Source: Blattamonas nauphoetae
Lineage: Eukaryota > Preaxostyla > Oxymonadida
Direction of reading: 5' to 3'
Assembly: GCA_033064195.1 (NCBI GenBank)
Contig: JARBJD010000203.1
Location: 1 to 64,000 of the forward strand
Length of the DNA stretch: 64,000 nucleotides
A model generated the notes under the pieces. That model made no database searches. It saw only the letters and a list, made by a program, of their open reading frames with translations, and had not been told where the DNA came from. How positions within the stretch are numbered: the stretch's first letter is position 1; every line of letters begins with the position of its first letter. Shown here piece by piece: positions 1 to 9,151 of this stretch. Made by a program: the position numbers and the translations under genes.

Positions 1-1
1 C

Positions 2-136
2 CTTGGTAGACACAATACTGACATAGCATCAGTTATTAGCGGTCTGACACGCCAAGCCTATGCAACAAGAACTGATGAAGATATCGGTCAATACCAATCT
101 GGGAATATGCCTGCTTACTCTCAATATGTTCAGTAA
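2..136 (+). CDS. Unknown Polinton protein, C-terminal end (cut by window edge)
   Basis: Open frame from the window edge to a TAA at 134-136. Its last residues (DEDIGQYQSGNMPAYSQYVQ) match the end of the 306-residue protein encoded at 11093-12013 in element B (DDDISGYQSEMPGYYQYAQ). The gene order next to it is also the same as in B, read in the opposite direction. Function unknown. The upstream part lies outside the window. Confidence 0.7.
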   Translation, partial: LGRHNTDIASVISGLTRQAYATRTDEDIGQYQSGNMPAYSQYVQ

Positions 137-170
137 CAGAAAGAAATGTCTGATTAAAAACATTAATATA

Positions 171-187
171 TATTTTTTATTTTTATT
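171..187 (+). promoter_or_regulatory. T-rich upstream motif (element A set)
   Basis: A motif of the form TATTTTTTATTTTT lies 7-14 bases before the start codon of most genes in element A: 171-187, 784-798, 1133-1148, 1481-1495, 3410-3425 and 5187-5200. Position and repetition suggest a core promoter or initiator, comparable to AT-rich late promoters in some large DNA viruses; whether it directs host or element-encoded transcription is unknown. Confidence 0.65.
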
Positions 188-194
188 GAAAGTG

Positions 195-767
195 ATGCAA
201 CCAATTCTAAGTTGTCAATTTACAAAACACACAAGTTCTTCTTCAGTACCAACATCAATCACCAACAATGTCATCATCGATAACAAAGGCTCGAATTCTG
301 GAAGGTTAAATAGTGAGCAAAGTGCCAATGTGGAGATGGAGAGTGAACGAAGTGCTTACGATCCACCATTGGAGACCTATCCATCAGCGCCAATTCAAAG
401 CCGTTCTATTCCACTCCGAGAATATACATCGAATATTTCAGCATTCAAAGATCAGTTATTGCTCGTCTACAAAAATGCATTCGCTTGTGAAAAGAAATTA
501 TTGAATAATCTCATTGAACCATCGAAGAAACTGATCACAAACCAAAGTGATTTATGTGCTCTCATCGCTACATTCATTGGAATCAACGATGTGGTGATTG
601 AACTGGATGATTTGTCTGACAAGTGCCTATGTATGAAGAAACTCCCAGTGTTTCGAACCATTTTCAAGATCCTTGTTGGTGGAAAAGATATGAGTATTGC
701 CTACAATGAAGCATACAACACTATTCTCAATTATGGCATTTCTCTGACGAAAGCAATTCCCCGCTAA
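195..767 (+). CDS. Unknown Polinton protein, 190 residues, element A copy
   Basis: Start chosen at the ATG at 195 because it follows the T-rich upstream motif at 171-187 that precedes most genes of this element. An upstream in-frame ATG at 60 lies inside the preceding gene. The N-terminal part is Ser/Thr/Asn-rich. The C-terminal 110 residues are conserved with the element B copy at 10432-11034, with short variable patches between. Contains PPLETYPSAPIQSRSIPLRE and a helical, cysteine-containing segment after it. No known domain recognised; placed among structural-type genes, so a virion or assembly role is possible but is inference. Confidence 0.75.
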   Translation: MQPILSCQFTKHTSSSSVPTSITNNVIIDNKGSNSGRLNSEQSANVEMESERSAYDPPLETYPSAPIQSRSIPLREYTSNISAFKDQLLLVYKNAFACEKKLLNNLIEPSKKLITNQSDLCALIATFIGINDVVIELDDLSDKCLCMKKLPVFRTIFKILVGGKDMSIAYNEAYNTILNYGISLTKAIPR

Positions 768-803
768 AATTATAAATGAATTGTATTTTTTATTTTTACA
801 TAA

Positions 804-1113
804 ATGGCACCAGGAAGTTTCAACAAACTCAAAAAATATCGGCAAGCAATTCTTTCAATTCATCAAACCTCTTGCTCCAACATTGCTTCAAGTCGGTGGT
901 GGATTGCTCTCTCAAACGAACAGTAAATTCGGACAAACAGCAGGTGGAATACTCAATGGATTAGGAGGAATGATGGACGTTTATCAACAAAATAAGGCGA
1001 TCAATCGTCAACAAAAACCACAGATGATTGAGTACGAACCTCCACGAAATGGACGCTATTCCAATGATGATATGCCACTCTCGTCAAATTCCAAAATTCA
1101 ATTCAAAGGATAA
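804..1113 (+). CDS. Small MAPG-type Polinton protein, element A copy
   Basis: Copy of the 102-residue protein at 10070-10378 in element B. It begins MAPGSFNKLK after a T-rich upstream motif (784-798) and carries a Gly-rich amphipathic centre (LLQVGGGLLSQTNSKFGQT). The start Met-Ala-Pro-Gly is shared with the next gene (1152-1457), suggesting related small structural or membrane-active proteins; this is inference. The copy in this element looks broken. Confidence 0.6.
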
Positions 1114-1151
1114 ACATTCACTAGTATTCGAATATTTTTATTTTTATTAAA

Positions 1152-1457
1152 ATGGCACCAGGTTGGTTATCAAAATTAGCAGGAGTCGGAAAAACAATTC
1201 TTCGTGTGGGAGCTCCATTTCTGAATCTCATCCCCTTTGTTGGACCACTGATTTCAAAGGTAGCACAGACAGGAATAGAAATGATACCAGATGTGAAATC
1301 GGATCAGCAAATCCATGCAGAAAAGATGGCACAGTATGAGCAAGCAATGAATGAAGGAAACACTGCAGTTGCGAACAAACTCAGAGGTGAAATACTGAAA
1401 CTAGAAGAAAAGCTGAAGCCGAAGGTTAAGGTGAAGAAACCAAAAAAGAAAAAGTAA
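1152..1457 (+). CDS. Small basic MAPG-type Polinton protein, element A copy
   Basis: 101 residues, beginning MAPGWLSKLAGVGK, with a hydrophobic Gly/Pro-containing stretch (FLNLIPFVGPLISKV) at residues about 23-37, then a charged helix, then a Lys-rich tail ending KKPKKKK. Nearly identical to the element B copy at 9726-10031. A hydrophobic or amphipathic N-terminus with a basic tail is typical of minor core or membrane-lytic virion proteins in adenovirus-like lineages, but no family match can be claimed by eye. T-rich upstream motif at 1133-1148. Confidence 0.75.
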   Translation: MAPGWLSKLAGVGKTILRVGAPFLNLIPFVGPLISKVAQTGIEMIPDVKSDQQIHAEKMAQYEQAMNEGNTAVANKLRGEILKLEEKLKPKVKVKKPKKKK

Positions 1458-1498
1458 CTAGAGTTAAAACATAAATGTACTTTTTTATTTTTGTTAAA

Positions 1499-3382
1499 AT
1501 GAACTCACATATAACACATCTGACAAACAAAAGAACTGGAGCATCATCATTGACTGGAAATACCACTGGAAGGATAGAATACACGAGAGATGATATGGGT
1601 CAAATTCAACAACAACTCATGTCTGAACATCACATTAATTACCTCATGAATGATGGAGCTCACAGTACTTCTATTCAAGAATTGAAACCATCAGAGAATG
1701 CACGATTCTACACAGGACAAGAGATAATCATTCCACTCACTGGCAATCAAGACATTTGTCAAATTGATGATTCGTTTATCACATTCACTATGACAGCAAG
1801 GCTTACAGTCAATAACTGGCAAACTACTGCTGGTAAAATTGGATCGTACATGAATGAGAGGATATTCATATTTGTGGGACTAAAGCATTCGGCATCAATC
1901 TTTCGTGACCTCACTGTTCTTCACAAAAACCAGAGAATCATAAGCACAACAAACAATGATGTATCAATGGAGTCTCACATCTACAACATGATCAAACCAA
2001 AGAGTCAATTGGAGAATCGAAAACATTGTCACACACCTTGGCAGAATGCTTGGAATCACGACGAATCAGTTGCTGGTGTCTATATTCCACTTTCTGATTT
2101 CACAACAACATCTGGAACCGGAGTATTCCAAGACAGTATTGATGTCCCAATTCGTGTGTCGATTAATCTTGAAGATCTTCTCATTTTCTCAGGGATGACG
2201 GACGATCCAAAATGTCTCTTTGGCGATTTGAAATTGAGTGTTCACATGAATGAAGATGCTTTCGTTTGTTGTTCTGTAAATCCTGAACTCACCTTGAAAA
2301 ATACACTCTCGTTAATTATGAGTGACTATAAATCATTATGTCCTCCAATTCAAAGCTCTATTCTAAACTGTCAATCTACTCGTCCATATTTCTTCAACAA
2401 TCTTGTCACCTCATGCACTAAGAACTTCGTTCAGATTGGTCAATCATTCAGGATACCAGCAGTTACTCAAGATATCACAATTAATTCAGCTGGAACTATC
2501 ACAAAAGAACCAGAATATGTGGATCAGTACATCTCACTAAACGTTATGACGTATCAAATTGATGATGTGCATTGCATGAGCTCTGGATACAATATGAAAA
2601 AAGATGCAAAAGAGAATCTGAAGAAGATGTATCAGGATCGTCCAGGAACAATTCCAGCAGAAAAGATCTCATTCTATCCATTTCAGAAGACACCAACGGA
2701 AACAGGAATTGATTGTACTCAACAAATGGTACTTGTGAATGCAAAGGATATTATGCTCCTGTTTCGTCACTACGAGAATGAAGTCACTTGTTTCCACAAT
2801 CCAATGCAGAAGAATCTTCAAGTGAATCTACAAAACAGGTATTTTCCAGAACAACCGACTACCACTATTGGAGCTCGCTTTTATCAGTTCGCTTTATCAA
2901 CTCTCAATCTCGATTCGTATCTAGCTGTTCCTGATGATTTGGAGCGATCATTGACGGATTCTCTCGTTGAACAGAAACTCTCTGGTGATCGGAATTATGA
3001 AAAAGAGACAATGACAAGAGTACGCCCGATTCATGACAATACTGACTTCCTTTTGTGCTTTCCTACTCAGAGAAATGGTTGTCCAACAAACTGTAATGAT
3101 TCAATCAGTTCCAGAGGTGTGAATGTTGCAGTCACTTTGAGATCTCATCCGATTTATCAAGGAGTGATTGATACCTACTATAATGTTCTTGACACAAGTC
3201 AAGGAATTCCTGAAAAGCTTGGAATGATGACAACATTTACACATCCTCCTGCACCGATTCTAGCAACAACTGCCACAACGTGGTGGGTACTACGATTCAG
3301 TAACGATGAACCCAGAGTCGAGTACTATCCAAATCACACACTGAAAGCATTGCACCAAGATCTCGGAATCGTTCAAAATTGA
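1499..3382 (+). CDS. Capsid-like Polinton protein 1 (627 residues)
   Basis: Start chosen at the ATG at 1499, directly after the T-rich motif at 1481-1495; the sequence starts MNSHITHLTNKRTG. Size and beta-rich composition suit a double-jelly-roll major capsid protein of Polintons. It shares a clear architecture with the following gene (3430-5133): an early GQEIIIPL / GDEIEVPL strand, a FVGLKHSASIFRDLTVL / FCGFKSSSDAIRDMRLV segment, a CLFGDLKLSVHM / SIFGNLRLRFHL segment, and a C-terminal PIYQGVIDTYY / PIHQGALDPYF followed by a Pro-rich turn and a Trp-rich strand. The capsid assignment is by context and fold expectation, not by a recognised signature. Confidence 0.7.
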   Translation: MNSHITHLTNKRTGASSLTGNTTGRIEYTRDDMGQIQQQLMSEHHINYLMNDGAHSTSIQELKPSENARFYTGQEIIIPLTGNQDICQIDDSFITFTMTARLTVNNWQTTAGKIGSYMNERIFIFVGLKHSASIFRDLTVLHKNQRIISTTNNDVSMESHIYNMIKPKSQLENRKHCHTPWQNAWNHDESVAGVYIPLSDFTTTSGTGVFQDSIDVPIRVSINLEDLLIFSGMTDDPKCLFGDLKLSVHMNEDAFVCCSVNPELTLKNTLSLIMSDYKSLCPPIQSSILNCQSTRPYFFNNLVTSCTKNFVQIGQSFRIPAVTQDITINSAGTITKEPEYVDQYISLNVMTYQIDDVHCMSSGYNMKKDAKENLKKMYQDRPGTIPAEKISFYPFQKTPTETGIDCTQQMVLVNAKDIMLLFRHYENEVTCFHNPMQKNLQVNLQNRYFPEQPTTTIGARFYQFALSTLNLDSYLAVPDDLERSLTDSLVEQKLSGDRNYEKETMTRVRPIHDNTDFLLCFPTQRNGCPTNCNDSISSRGVNVAVTLRSHPIYQGVIDTYYNVLDTSQGIPEKLGMMTTFTHPPAPILATTATTWWVLRFSNDEPRVEYYPNHTLKALHQDLGIVQN

Positions 3383-3429
3383 AAACAGTAAAAGAAAATA
3401 ATGAAATAGTATTTTTTATTTTTCTATAA

Positions 3430-5133
3430 ATGAGAAGTATCAGATCTAATCAATCCAAACCAACATCGACATTACTTGAGCAAATTGAAGTGCAGAACCA
3501 CTTGCCAAAACAATGGGATTCAGAACCACATGTGTTCACTATCCAAGAAGTACATGCAACAAATCCTCCCATGCCATGCAGAATCGGAGATGAGATTGAA
3601 GTTCCATTGTGCTATGATGGCCATGATGTGACTGACTTTGAGAAGAGTCATTTACGTATCGATCTAAAGGTCTCTGTTTCAGTTACATCACCCGAGGATG
3701 TTGATAATCAAAAAGTTGGTGAATTCGGAATGTTCTGCGGATTCAAATCATCATCAGATGCAATTCGAGATATGAGACTCGTCGACAGTCAAGGTAACAT
3801 TATTGACAATACTCTTCAGAATAATCACCTCCACGAATCATTTCTATACCACACATTCAAGTCACATGAAGAGAAAAACAACATGAAGCGTTGTTACAGT
3901 CTGTGGGAAAATGTTCAGAGAATGGATCCAAGTGTGTGTGGATGCTACTATACTCCGGTCTCCTCCGGATCAAATAAATTTCCTCCAACTCATACAATCA
4001 CAATTCCATTGGTGATTCCATTTGTGAATCTCCTTCCACTTAGTACATTTGATCAGTATCCGAATTCTATCTTTGGTAATTTACGCTTGAGATTTCATTT
4101 GACAGCTGATTCACTAGTGTATTGTCCAATTCAACCGTCAACAGTTCTTCGAAAGTCAGTCACAGATCATTGGAATATTGCTTGTGAAGCATTTGAAAAC
4201 GTGCTTGGTGGAGGTTGTGCGGAGATAATATATCAAGGAGATTGGACTCATACAACGCAGGAATTTACTCAAATTGGTAATCCAGTCCGTCAATGTGGTG
4301 GATACTCCAACATCACTCAACCATCAGAAAAAATTCCGAGAGTCGGTTTAATGACTGCAACAACCACTCTGGTTTCTTCATCTGTGGAAAAAGTCACAAC
4401 GATTTGCTATGGATATCAAATGACAGAAGCAACAAAACAATCGCTGATAAGCACATATTCAAAGACGCTGTATGTCCTAAAAGCAGAAAGAATTGACACA
4501 CAATCATTTCAATCAAAAGCAACAGTAATGGGAGTCAGATCAAACATCAGTATCAAACTCAACAATCTCATGAATCTTATGTGCTTATTCCCTGAAAGAC
4601 CAAACGAGTGTACAGTCTTTCGAAATCCTCATTATGTTGGTCACTTCGAAATGCTTGGATCCAACTTTCCCAATTTCCCGATGTCAACACTCTCACCTGA
4701 GTTCTATCAAATGATGATGGTGAATGGTGATTTCCTTGGGTGTTCTGCAACAGAAGAGTTTGAGAATTCCATTTGTGTACCTCGCGTGTATGAGTACAAA
4801 GACAAACTTTACAAAAGATTTTATCACACTGGTACTACAGATGCAACAAGTTTCACATTCATGGTCCCAACAGAACGAGGTAATATCGCTGGTGGAGAAG
4901 AAGGGATATCGACAGCAGAATCAGTTAATATTGTCTTCAGAGGAACACCAATCCATCAGGGAGCACTTGATCCATATTTCACATCTACTGCAGAAGGTCC
5001 TCCTCCACCAATACTGGCATTACATCAAGCTACATATTGGTTGTTCTGGATTGAGAATGGACAACCACGAGTGCGATATGTCATTGATCGTCGACTCCAA
5101 GAAGCGTGTGAAGAAGTGAAGAGAGGATACTAA
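3430..5133 (+). CDS. Capsid-like Polinton protein 2 (567 residues)
   Basis: Begins MRSIRSNQSKPTST after a T-rich motif at 3410-3425. Diverged paralogue of the protein encoded at 1499-3382: the same order of conserved strands runs from the GDEIEVPL segment near residue 53 to the PPPPILALHQATYWLF segment near the C-terminus. Cysteine-rich relative to its paralogue. Either of the pair could be the major capsid protein and the other a minor or alternative shell protein; the sequence alone does not decide. This gene lies outside the part of the family present in element B. Confidence 0.65.
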   Translation: MRSIRSNQSKPTSTLLEQIEVQNHLPKQWDSEPHVFTIQEVHATNPPMPCRIGDEIEVPLCYDGHDVTDFEKSHLRIDLKVSVSVTSPEDVDNQKVGEFGMFCGFKSSSDAIRDMRLVDSQGNIIDNTLQNNHLHESFLYHTFKSHEEKNNMKRCYSLWENVQRMDPSVCGCYYTPVSSGSNKFPPTHTITIPLVIPFVNLLPLSTFDQYPNSIFGNLRLRFHLTADSLVYCPIQPSTVLRKSVTDHWNIACEAFENVLGGGCAEIIYQGDWTHTTQEFTQIGNPVRQCGGYSNITQPSEKIPRVGLMTATTTLVSSSVEKVTTICYGYQMTEATKQSLISTYSKTLYVLKAERIDTQSFQSKATVMGVRSNISIKLNNLMNLMCLFPERPNECTVFRNPHYVGHFEMLGSNFPNFPMSTLSPEFYQMMMVNGDFLGCSATEEFENSICVPRVYEYKDKLYKRFYHTGTTDATSFTFMVPTERGNIAGGEEGISTAESVNIVFRGTPIHQGALDPYFTSTAEGPPPPILALHQATYWLFWIENGQPRVRYVIDRRLQEACEEVKRGY

Positions 5134-5211
5134 ATCAAAGATTTGTTAGAATGACGAAGTCATAATATTGAATAGAACAAATATGATATTTTATTTTTGT
5201 AGAAATCACAA

Positions 5212-5622
5212 ATGGTGAAACGTTATTTCTCAATTCAAAATTCTCACACAACTCAATTGCCTCCTGATTTTACCAATTCCAGAAATCAAAAATATGTTCA
5301 CTTCCTCGACTGCAAACTCATCCATGTGAAGGAAGAAATTAATGGTAACTCAACTGTCATTTCAAAAGACATTCCTCAGCACATTACAATCCACGGTGAT
5401 TGGATCCAGACTGATTCATTCAATGATTCATATGTTGCGTTCTGTAATGAACAGATTGCGAAGCGAAAGAAGTGGGAATTAACTACTCGACAATCAATAG
5501 TGAAGATCTGGTTCAAAGACAGTTCTGGTGAATCAATTGAGATGGAGACATCAGAGACGATCAATGGAAAAATAATCAAGGAGTATTATGAATTTCTGGT
5601 TGATCTCATGTTGGAATATTAG
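5212..5622 (+). CDS. Small beta-rich Polinton protein (136 residues)
   Basis: Begins MVKRYFSIQNSHTTQLP after a T-rich motif at 5187-5200. The C-terminal third (IVKIWFKDSSGESIEMET and a final FLVDLMLEY) resembles the alternating pattern at the end of single-jelly-roll minor capsid (penton-type) proteins of related elements. That role is inference from pattern and from its place after two capsid-like genes. Its last 17 bp overlap tail-to-tail with the fibre-like gene on the opposite strand. Confidence 0.6.
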   Translation: MVKRYFSIQNSHTTQLPPDFTNSRNQKYVHFLDCKLIHVKEEINGNSTVISKDIPQHITIHGDWIQTDSFNDSYVAFCNEQIAKRKKWELTTRQSIVKIWFKDSSGESIEMETSETINGKIIKEYYEFLVDLMLEY

Positions 5623-6514
5623 TCATTGTGTCGATCAGTTCATTATATTTTTGTATTAGTTCATTGATGAGAGTCTGTTGATGTCCGACAATTGTACTCA
5701 GTTCCTGAATTGCTTTCACGCAGAAGCAAGAGAGTTCTGCATAATCAACTTGAAGACAATCTGGATAGGAATCATTCACAACTTCAGGGAATATTTCTTG
5801 GATCTGCTGAGCAATCACTCCGATGTGTTTCTTCTCTCTTTCCTTCTTCAAGCATTCACATTTCTCTTTGCAGTTCTTCAAGTGTTCTTCATTAGTTTCG
5901 TTCTCGATTTGCTTCGTCACTTTGTTGATCTTCGAGTCGAATGTGTTGAATTGATACTTCACAATTTCCACTTTATTCAGTTGTTCAAGAACATTGGGGT
6001 ATGGCTCAATATTTCTTTTGACTCTTCTGTCTGACAGTTGAGAAAAACTTCTTGTTGTCGATATTGAAAACACTCCTGAACCAGTGTCCTCATCGTAGTA
6101 ATAGATTGCTGGTCTGTCACAGGGAGACCACATAACGATTCCATCACCATTGAACTGAATTCCTGAAGTTTCTGAAATTGATTGTGAAATGGAAAGGCCA
6201 GAAAAGACTGTTGATGATGGATATGTTCCAGGATACTTTGGAAGTGATCCCTCTGATATATTCCAATTCGCTCCATTCACATTGATCAATCCTCCAATTG
6301 TTGGTGTTGCAATACCAGCTGAACAAGTGATCGATCCATTTGTGCTCACCACTTTTTGGATTGAAGATATCGCTGCCTTGTGTGCTTCTGTTGTCTTCTG
6401 AAGTGAGTCAATCACTGCTGCATTCTCGTTGGTTGTCGAGAGATTATGATCAATCATTTTCTCAATCATTTGTGAATTGTATTTTTGTCGATTCATTTTT
6501 GGTTGTTCTTTCAT
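5606..6514 (-). CDS. Fibre-like protein with peptidase S74 (intramolecular chaperone) domain
   Basis: 302 residues on the - strand. The C-terminal half carries the S74 hallmarks: SDRRVKRNIEPYPNVLEQL near residue 158 (the conserved Ser-Asp pair in SDRRVK is where family members self-cleave) and HIGVIAQQIQEIFPEVV near residue 233, followed by DYAELSCFCVKAIQEL and a coiled-coil-like end. In known proteins this domain trimerises and folds a beta-helical spike and is then cut off. The N-terminal half is low in charge and Gly/Ser/Thr-rich, as expected for a spike shaft. Convergent with the structural genes and placed beside the terminal repeat, so it may be a virion surface fibre. Confidence 0.85.
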   Translation of the reverse strand: MKEQPKMNRQKYNSQMIEKMIDHNLSTTNENAAVIDSLQKTTEAHKAAISSIQKVVSTNGSITCSAGIATPTIGGLINVNGANWNISEGSLPKYPGTYPSSTVFSGLSISQSISETSGIQFNGDGIVMWSPCDRPAIYYYDEDTGSGVFSISTTRSFSQLSDRRVKRNIEPYPNVLEQLNKVEIVKYQFNTFDSKINKVTKQIENETNEEHLKNCKEKCECLKKEREKKHIGVIAQQIQEIFPEVVNDSYPDCLQVDYAELSCFCVKAIQELSTIVGHQQTLINELIQKYNELIDTMTNIPT

Positions 6515-6534
6515 TGGAATTAAAAAAATGACAA

Positions 6535-8608
6535 TCCCTCATGAACATACGTCACCGGCACATTATTTCTGACATACTCAGAGACTAGCGAACAGTTCTC
6601 TTCTCTCATTGATTCAATTAATGCTTTTTCTGAACATACTCGACGTCTTTCTTTGTACATTTCAGTTGGATTCATTTAATACAAATTAAAAAATTCAAAA
6701 ATAGATTTTCTTTCGTTGTTTTCTCAGTTTTGGATTTTTCACCAGAAACGAGGATCAATGGGTTCGATCACTCATTTCTCAACTATGCTCGTTTCGTTCC
6801 AATTCGTCGCGTTTCTGATTCTCCTGAACTCCAGGATCATCGTGGTATGCACTGTTTTTGAAGATTCTGGACTTTTGCAGAGATATTTGAGGTTTCAGGA
6901 TCGCCATCAGATCTCGGTACTTTTATGTAAAAAGGAGTATGCCACTCTCATTTTCTTCTTTTTTCAGCTCTGTTTCACTCGTTTTTGATTGAATTGTCAC
7001 TTCATTTTCACTCGTTCTGTTTTCATTTTGGTGACCTGTTCGCACGTCATTTTCTCGTTGTTTATCCAAAATATCCACTTCATTCATGTTTCTTTCTCTG
7101 TAACTTTTTCTCCAATACAACACACTAATTTCCGTTAAGTGAAGATTCCGAAATTTTACCGAGATCTCACTTTCAACGGCTCACTTCAGTTCTCGGAATT
7201 TTTCCGGAAAATCCAACATTTCACATACTTTTTTGAATCATTTTTGTTGTTTTTAAGAGAAAAAAAACGGAACACACGCGAAATTTTCACTATTGACGCC
7301 ACATTTAACGTCATTTTCACGATCGTCAATTTCCCTCTCAGTTTCAGACTTGCCCACTTCATTCAGGCTTGTTTCACTTTCTTTTACTCTGGTTTTGTGA
7401 AAAAAGTGATGAAAAGTTGACTAAAATGATGTGCTAGTGAAGTGAGAACGGCCCACAAAATGGAAGTGAATTGAGCAAAATGAAGAGGAATGGTGAAGAG
7501 ATCAAATGTGAAATGGGGAGCAAAAGTGATGAAATGAAAGGGACTACAGTCGGTTTTGAAGTGACAAAAACGGTCAAAAGTTGAGAAGTGAAAACATGAA
7601 AAAGTGACTTTATGGGAGAACTATCCGACAAAATCTCCTCAAAATTTGAGCACACCTTACTCAGACCGCGAGAAAGAAGGATTTGCAGTGAAAATCGGAT
7701 CAAAAAATCCATAGTGTCAAAATGTTGGTGCAAGTGTGTCGTCAGAGGTGTGATCGAAGAACCGTCCATAAAAAGTGAACTATAGGTGGTGTACAACCAG
7801 AATTCTCAAAAAAGCGTCGCTTGAGTGCAATTGCGAAGTGGTTGACGTGAAAATCGTGTAAAATGAAAATTGGTAAAAAATTGTGAAAACGATCGTGTGT
7901 CGAGGATCGTCAGAACCGAATGACGTGAATACCTGTCCACTAGCGATTTAACACCTACGGAGACCATCAGAGGGCAAAAAGTGACGTGTAGGAGAAGAGC
8001 GAGACGTCACTTTCTCCTCCTTAAAAATTTTGTCATTTTCAAAATATGTTGTGGGGTCGGATCTAACTTTTTTTTCAAAAGTGCTTTTTTCCTAAAATTT
8101 CACCTATCAACATCAATTTTGTAATTTTAGAACGTGTTTGAACACAATTTGAGACATAAAGGTGTTCATAGTGGCGAAATCCGAACATCGACTTTTTCGT
8201 CACTTTTTCGACCTAAGTTCGGTACACAGCTCGACGAATTCTCAACCGATTTTCATCGGGATTGTCTTGATCGATGACCTACAATGTCCCCGAGATTTTG
8301 GTATTTTTTTCAGAATTTTTCGAAATGGTTCTCACATTGGTTTCACTTGATTTGTGGTCAAAAAGGGAAAAACACCAAAAAAGCGCCAACATTTTTTCGA
8401 ATGTTGTCAAAATTTGCTTCAAAAATGACACTTTTCACGATGTCAAAATATTGGTCATATTTTAAGAATTTAGGTCAAATATTGATGTCATCAAAATGTC
8501 ATAAATTCCTTTTAATACAAGATTCAAAATTGGTCAATCGGACTTGACTTTTAGTTTTGATTTCAATGACAATTTCAGATTGGTTCCTTAATCTTCTTCT
8601 ATACTACT
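6535..8608 (+). repeat. Terminal inverted repeat of element A (S74 side), about 2.07 kb
   Basis: Aligns along its full length with 20012-22086 of element B, both having their outer end on the right. The inner edge falls inside the N-terminal coding part of the 129-residue gene (19763-20152 in B), so this end carries only the start of that gene. The outer approximately 580 bp look identical between the copies, while the inner 1.5 kb differs by scattered substitutions and small indels. Short open frames inside it are not convincing genes. The outermost bases are TATACTACT on this strand. Confidence 0.85.
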
Positions 8609-9151
8609 CTACTCAACGACTCATAGAGTCTTAGCTACGCGTACCAATGACTAATCCACCAATGTCTCTATATTTTTGCCTATCCACAAACACCCCCATT
8701 TTCCATCAATGTCTCTTCACAAATGTCCTATCCATCAACGCCCCATTCAACAATGCCTCTCCACCAATGATTCTCCACCAATACTATTCCACTAATACCA
8801 CTCTATATATTATTATCATTATCGACATGTTATATCCCACCAATATCTCATCATCAATCACTCTCCACCAATCACTCTCCACCAAAGCCTCTCCACCAAT
8901 ATCTCTCCACCAATACCACACACCAATATCACACACCAATATCACCACACCAATGCCTCTCCACCTATGTCCCCCACTTTCCACCTATTATCTCTCCACC
9001 AACTACTAGTCACCTATGCCCATTCACCCATCTATATCCACCTATATCCCCACACCAACCTATATCCACCAATCTCAATCATCCTTGACTTCTCCATCTA
9101 TGTCTATACACTTATTGCCTCTCACCTCCCTATCCACTACCCCTTATCTCT
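8609..9151. repeat. Degenerate CCACCAAT-type short repeat tract between the two Polintons
   Basis: C/A-rich tract built from irregular repeats of units such as CTCCACCAAT, CACACCAATATCA and CCACCTAT, strongest from about 8640 to 9140. No gene is supported. It separates the end of element A from the point where element B begins, and may be an expanded simple repeat at a breakpoint. Confidence 0.75.

Larger units (their letters stand above)
1..8608 (+). mobile_element. Polinton/Maverick element A (partial in window)
   Basis: AT-rich block of tightly packed genes on the + strand (end of an unknown gene, three small proteins, two capsid-like proteins, a small C-terminally sheet-like protein) followed by a convergent S74-domain fibre-like gene and a 2.07-kb terminal repeat. 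The same genes and the same terminal repeat recur in element B at 9152-22086, where integrase and protein-primed polymerase are present, so the family assignment rests on B. The element continues left of the window. It carries about one visible break and otherwise looks well preserved; protein-level similarity to B is very high, so both copies are probably young. The right end is taken at 8608, where similarity to element B stops; the terminus read inward begins AGTAGTATAG, in keeping with the AG start usual for Polintons. Confidence 0.85.

Noticed and set aside
8162-8547. Short + strand frames in the terminal repeats (62, 63 and 87 codons), identical in both copies
   Set aside because: They overlap one another in different frames, have no upstream motif, and their conservation is explained by identity of the whole DNA segment.
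8640-9140. CRISPR-like or satellite array
   Set aside because: The units are degenerate, 8-16 bp long and without spacers; the genome is eukaryotic.
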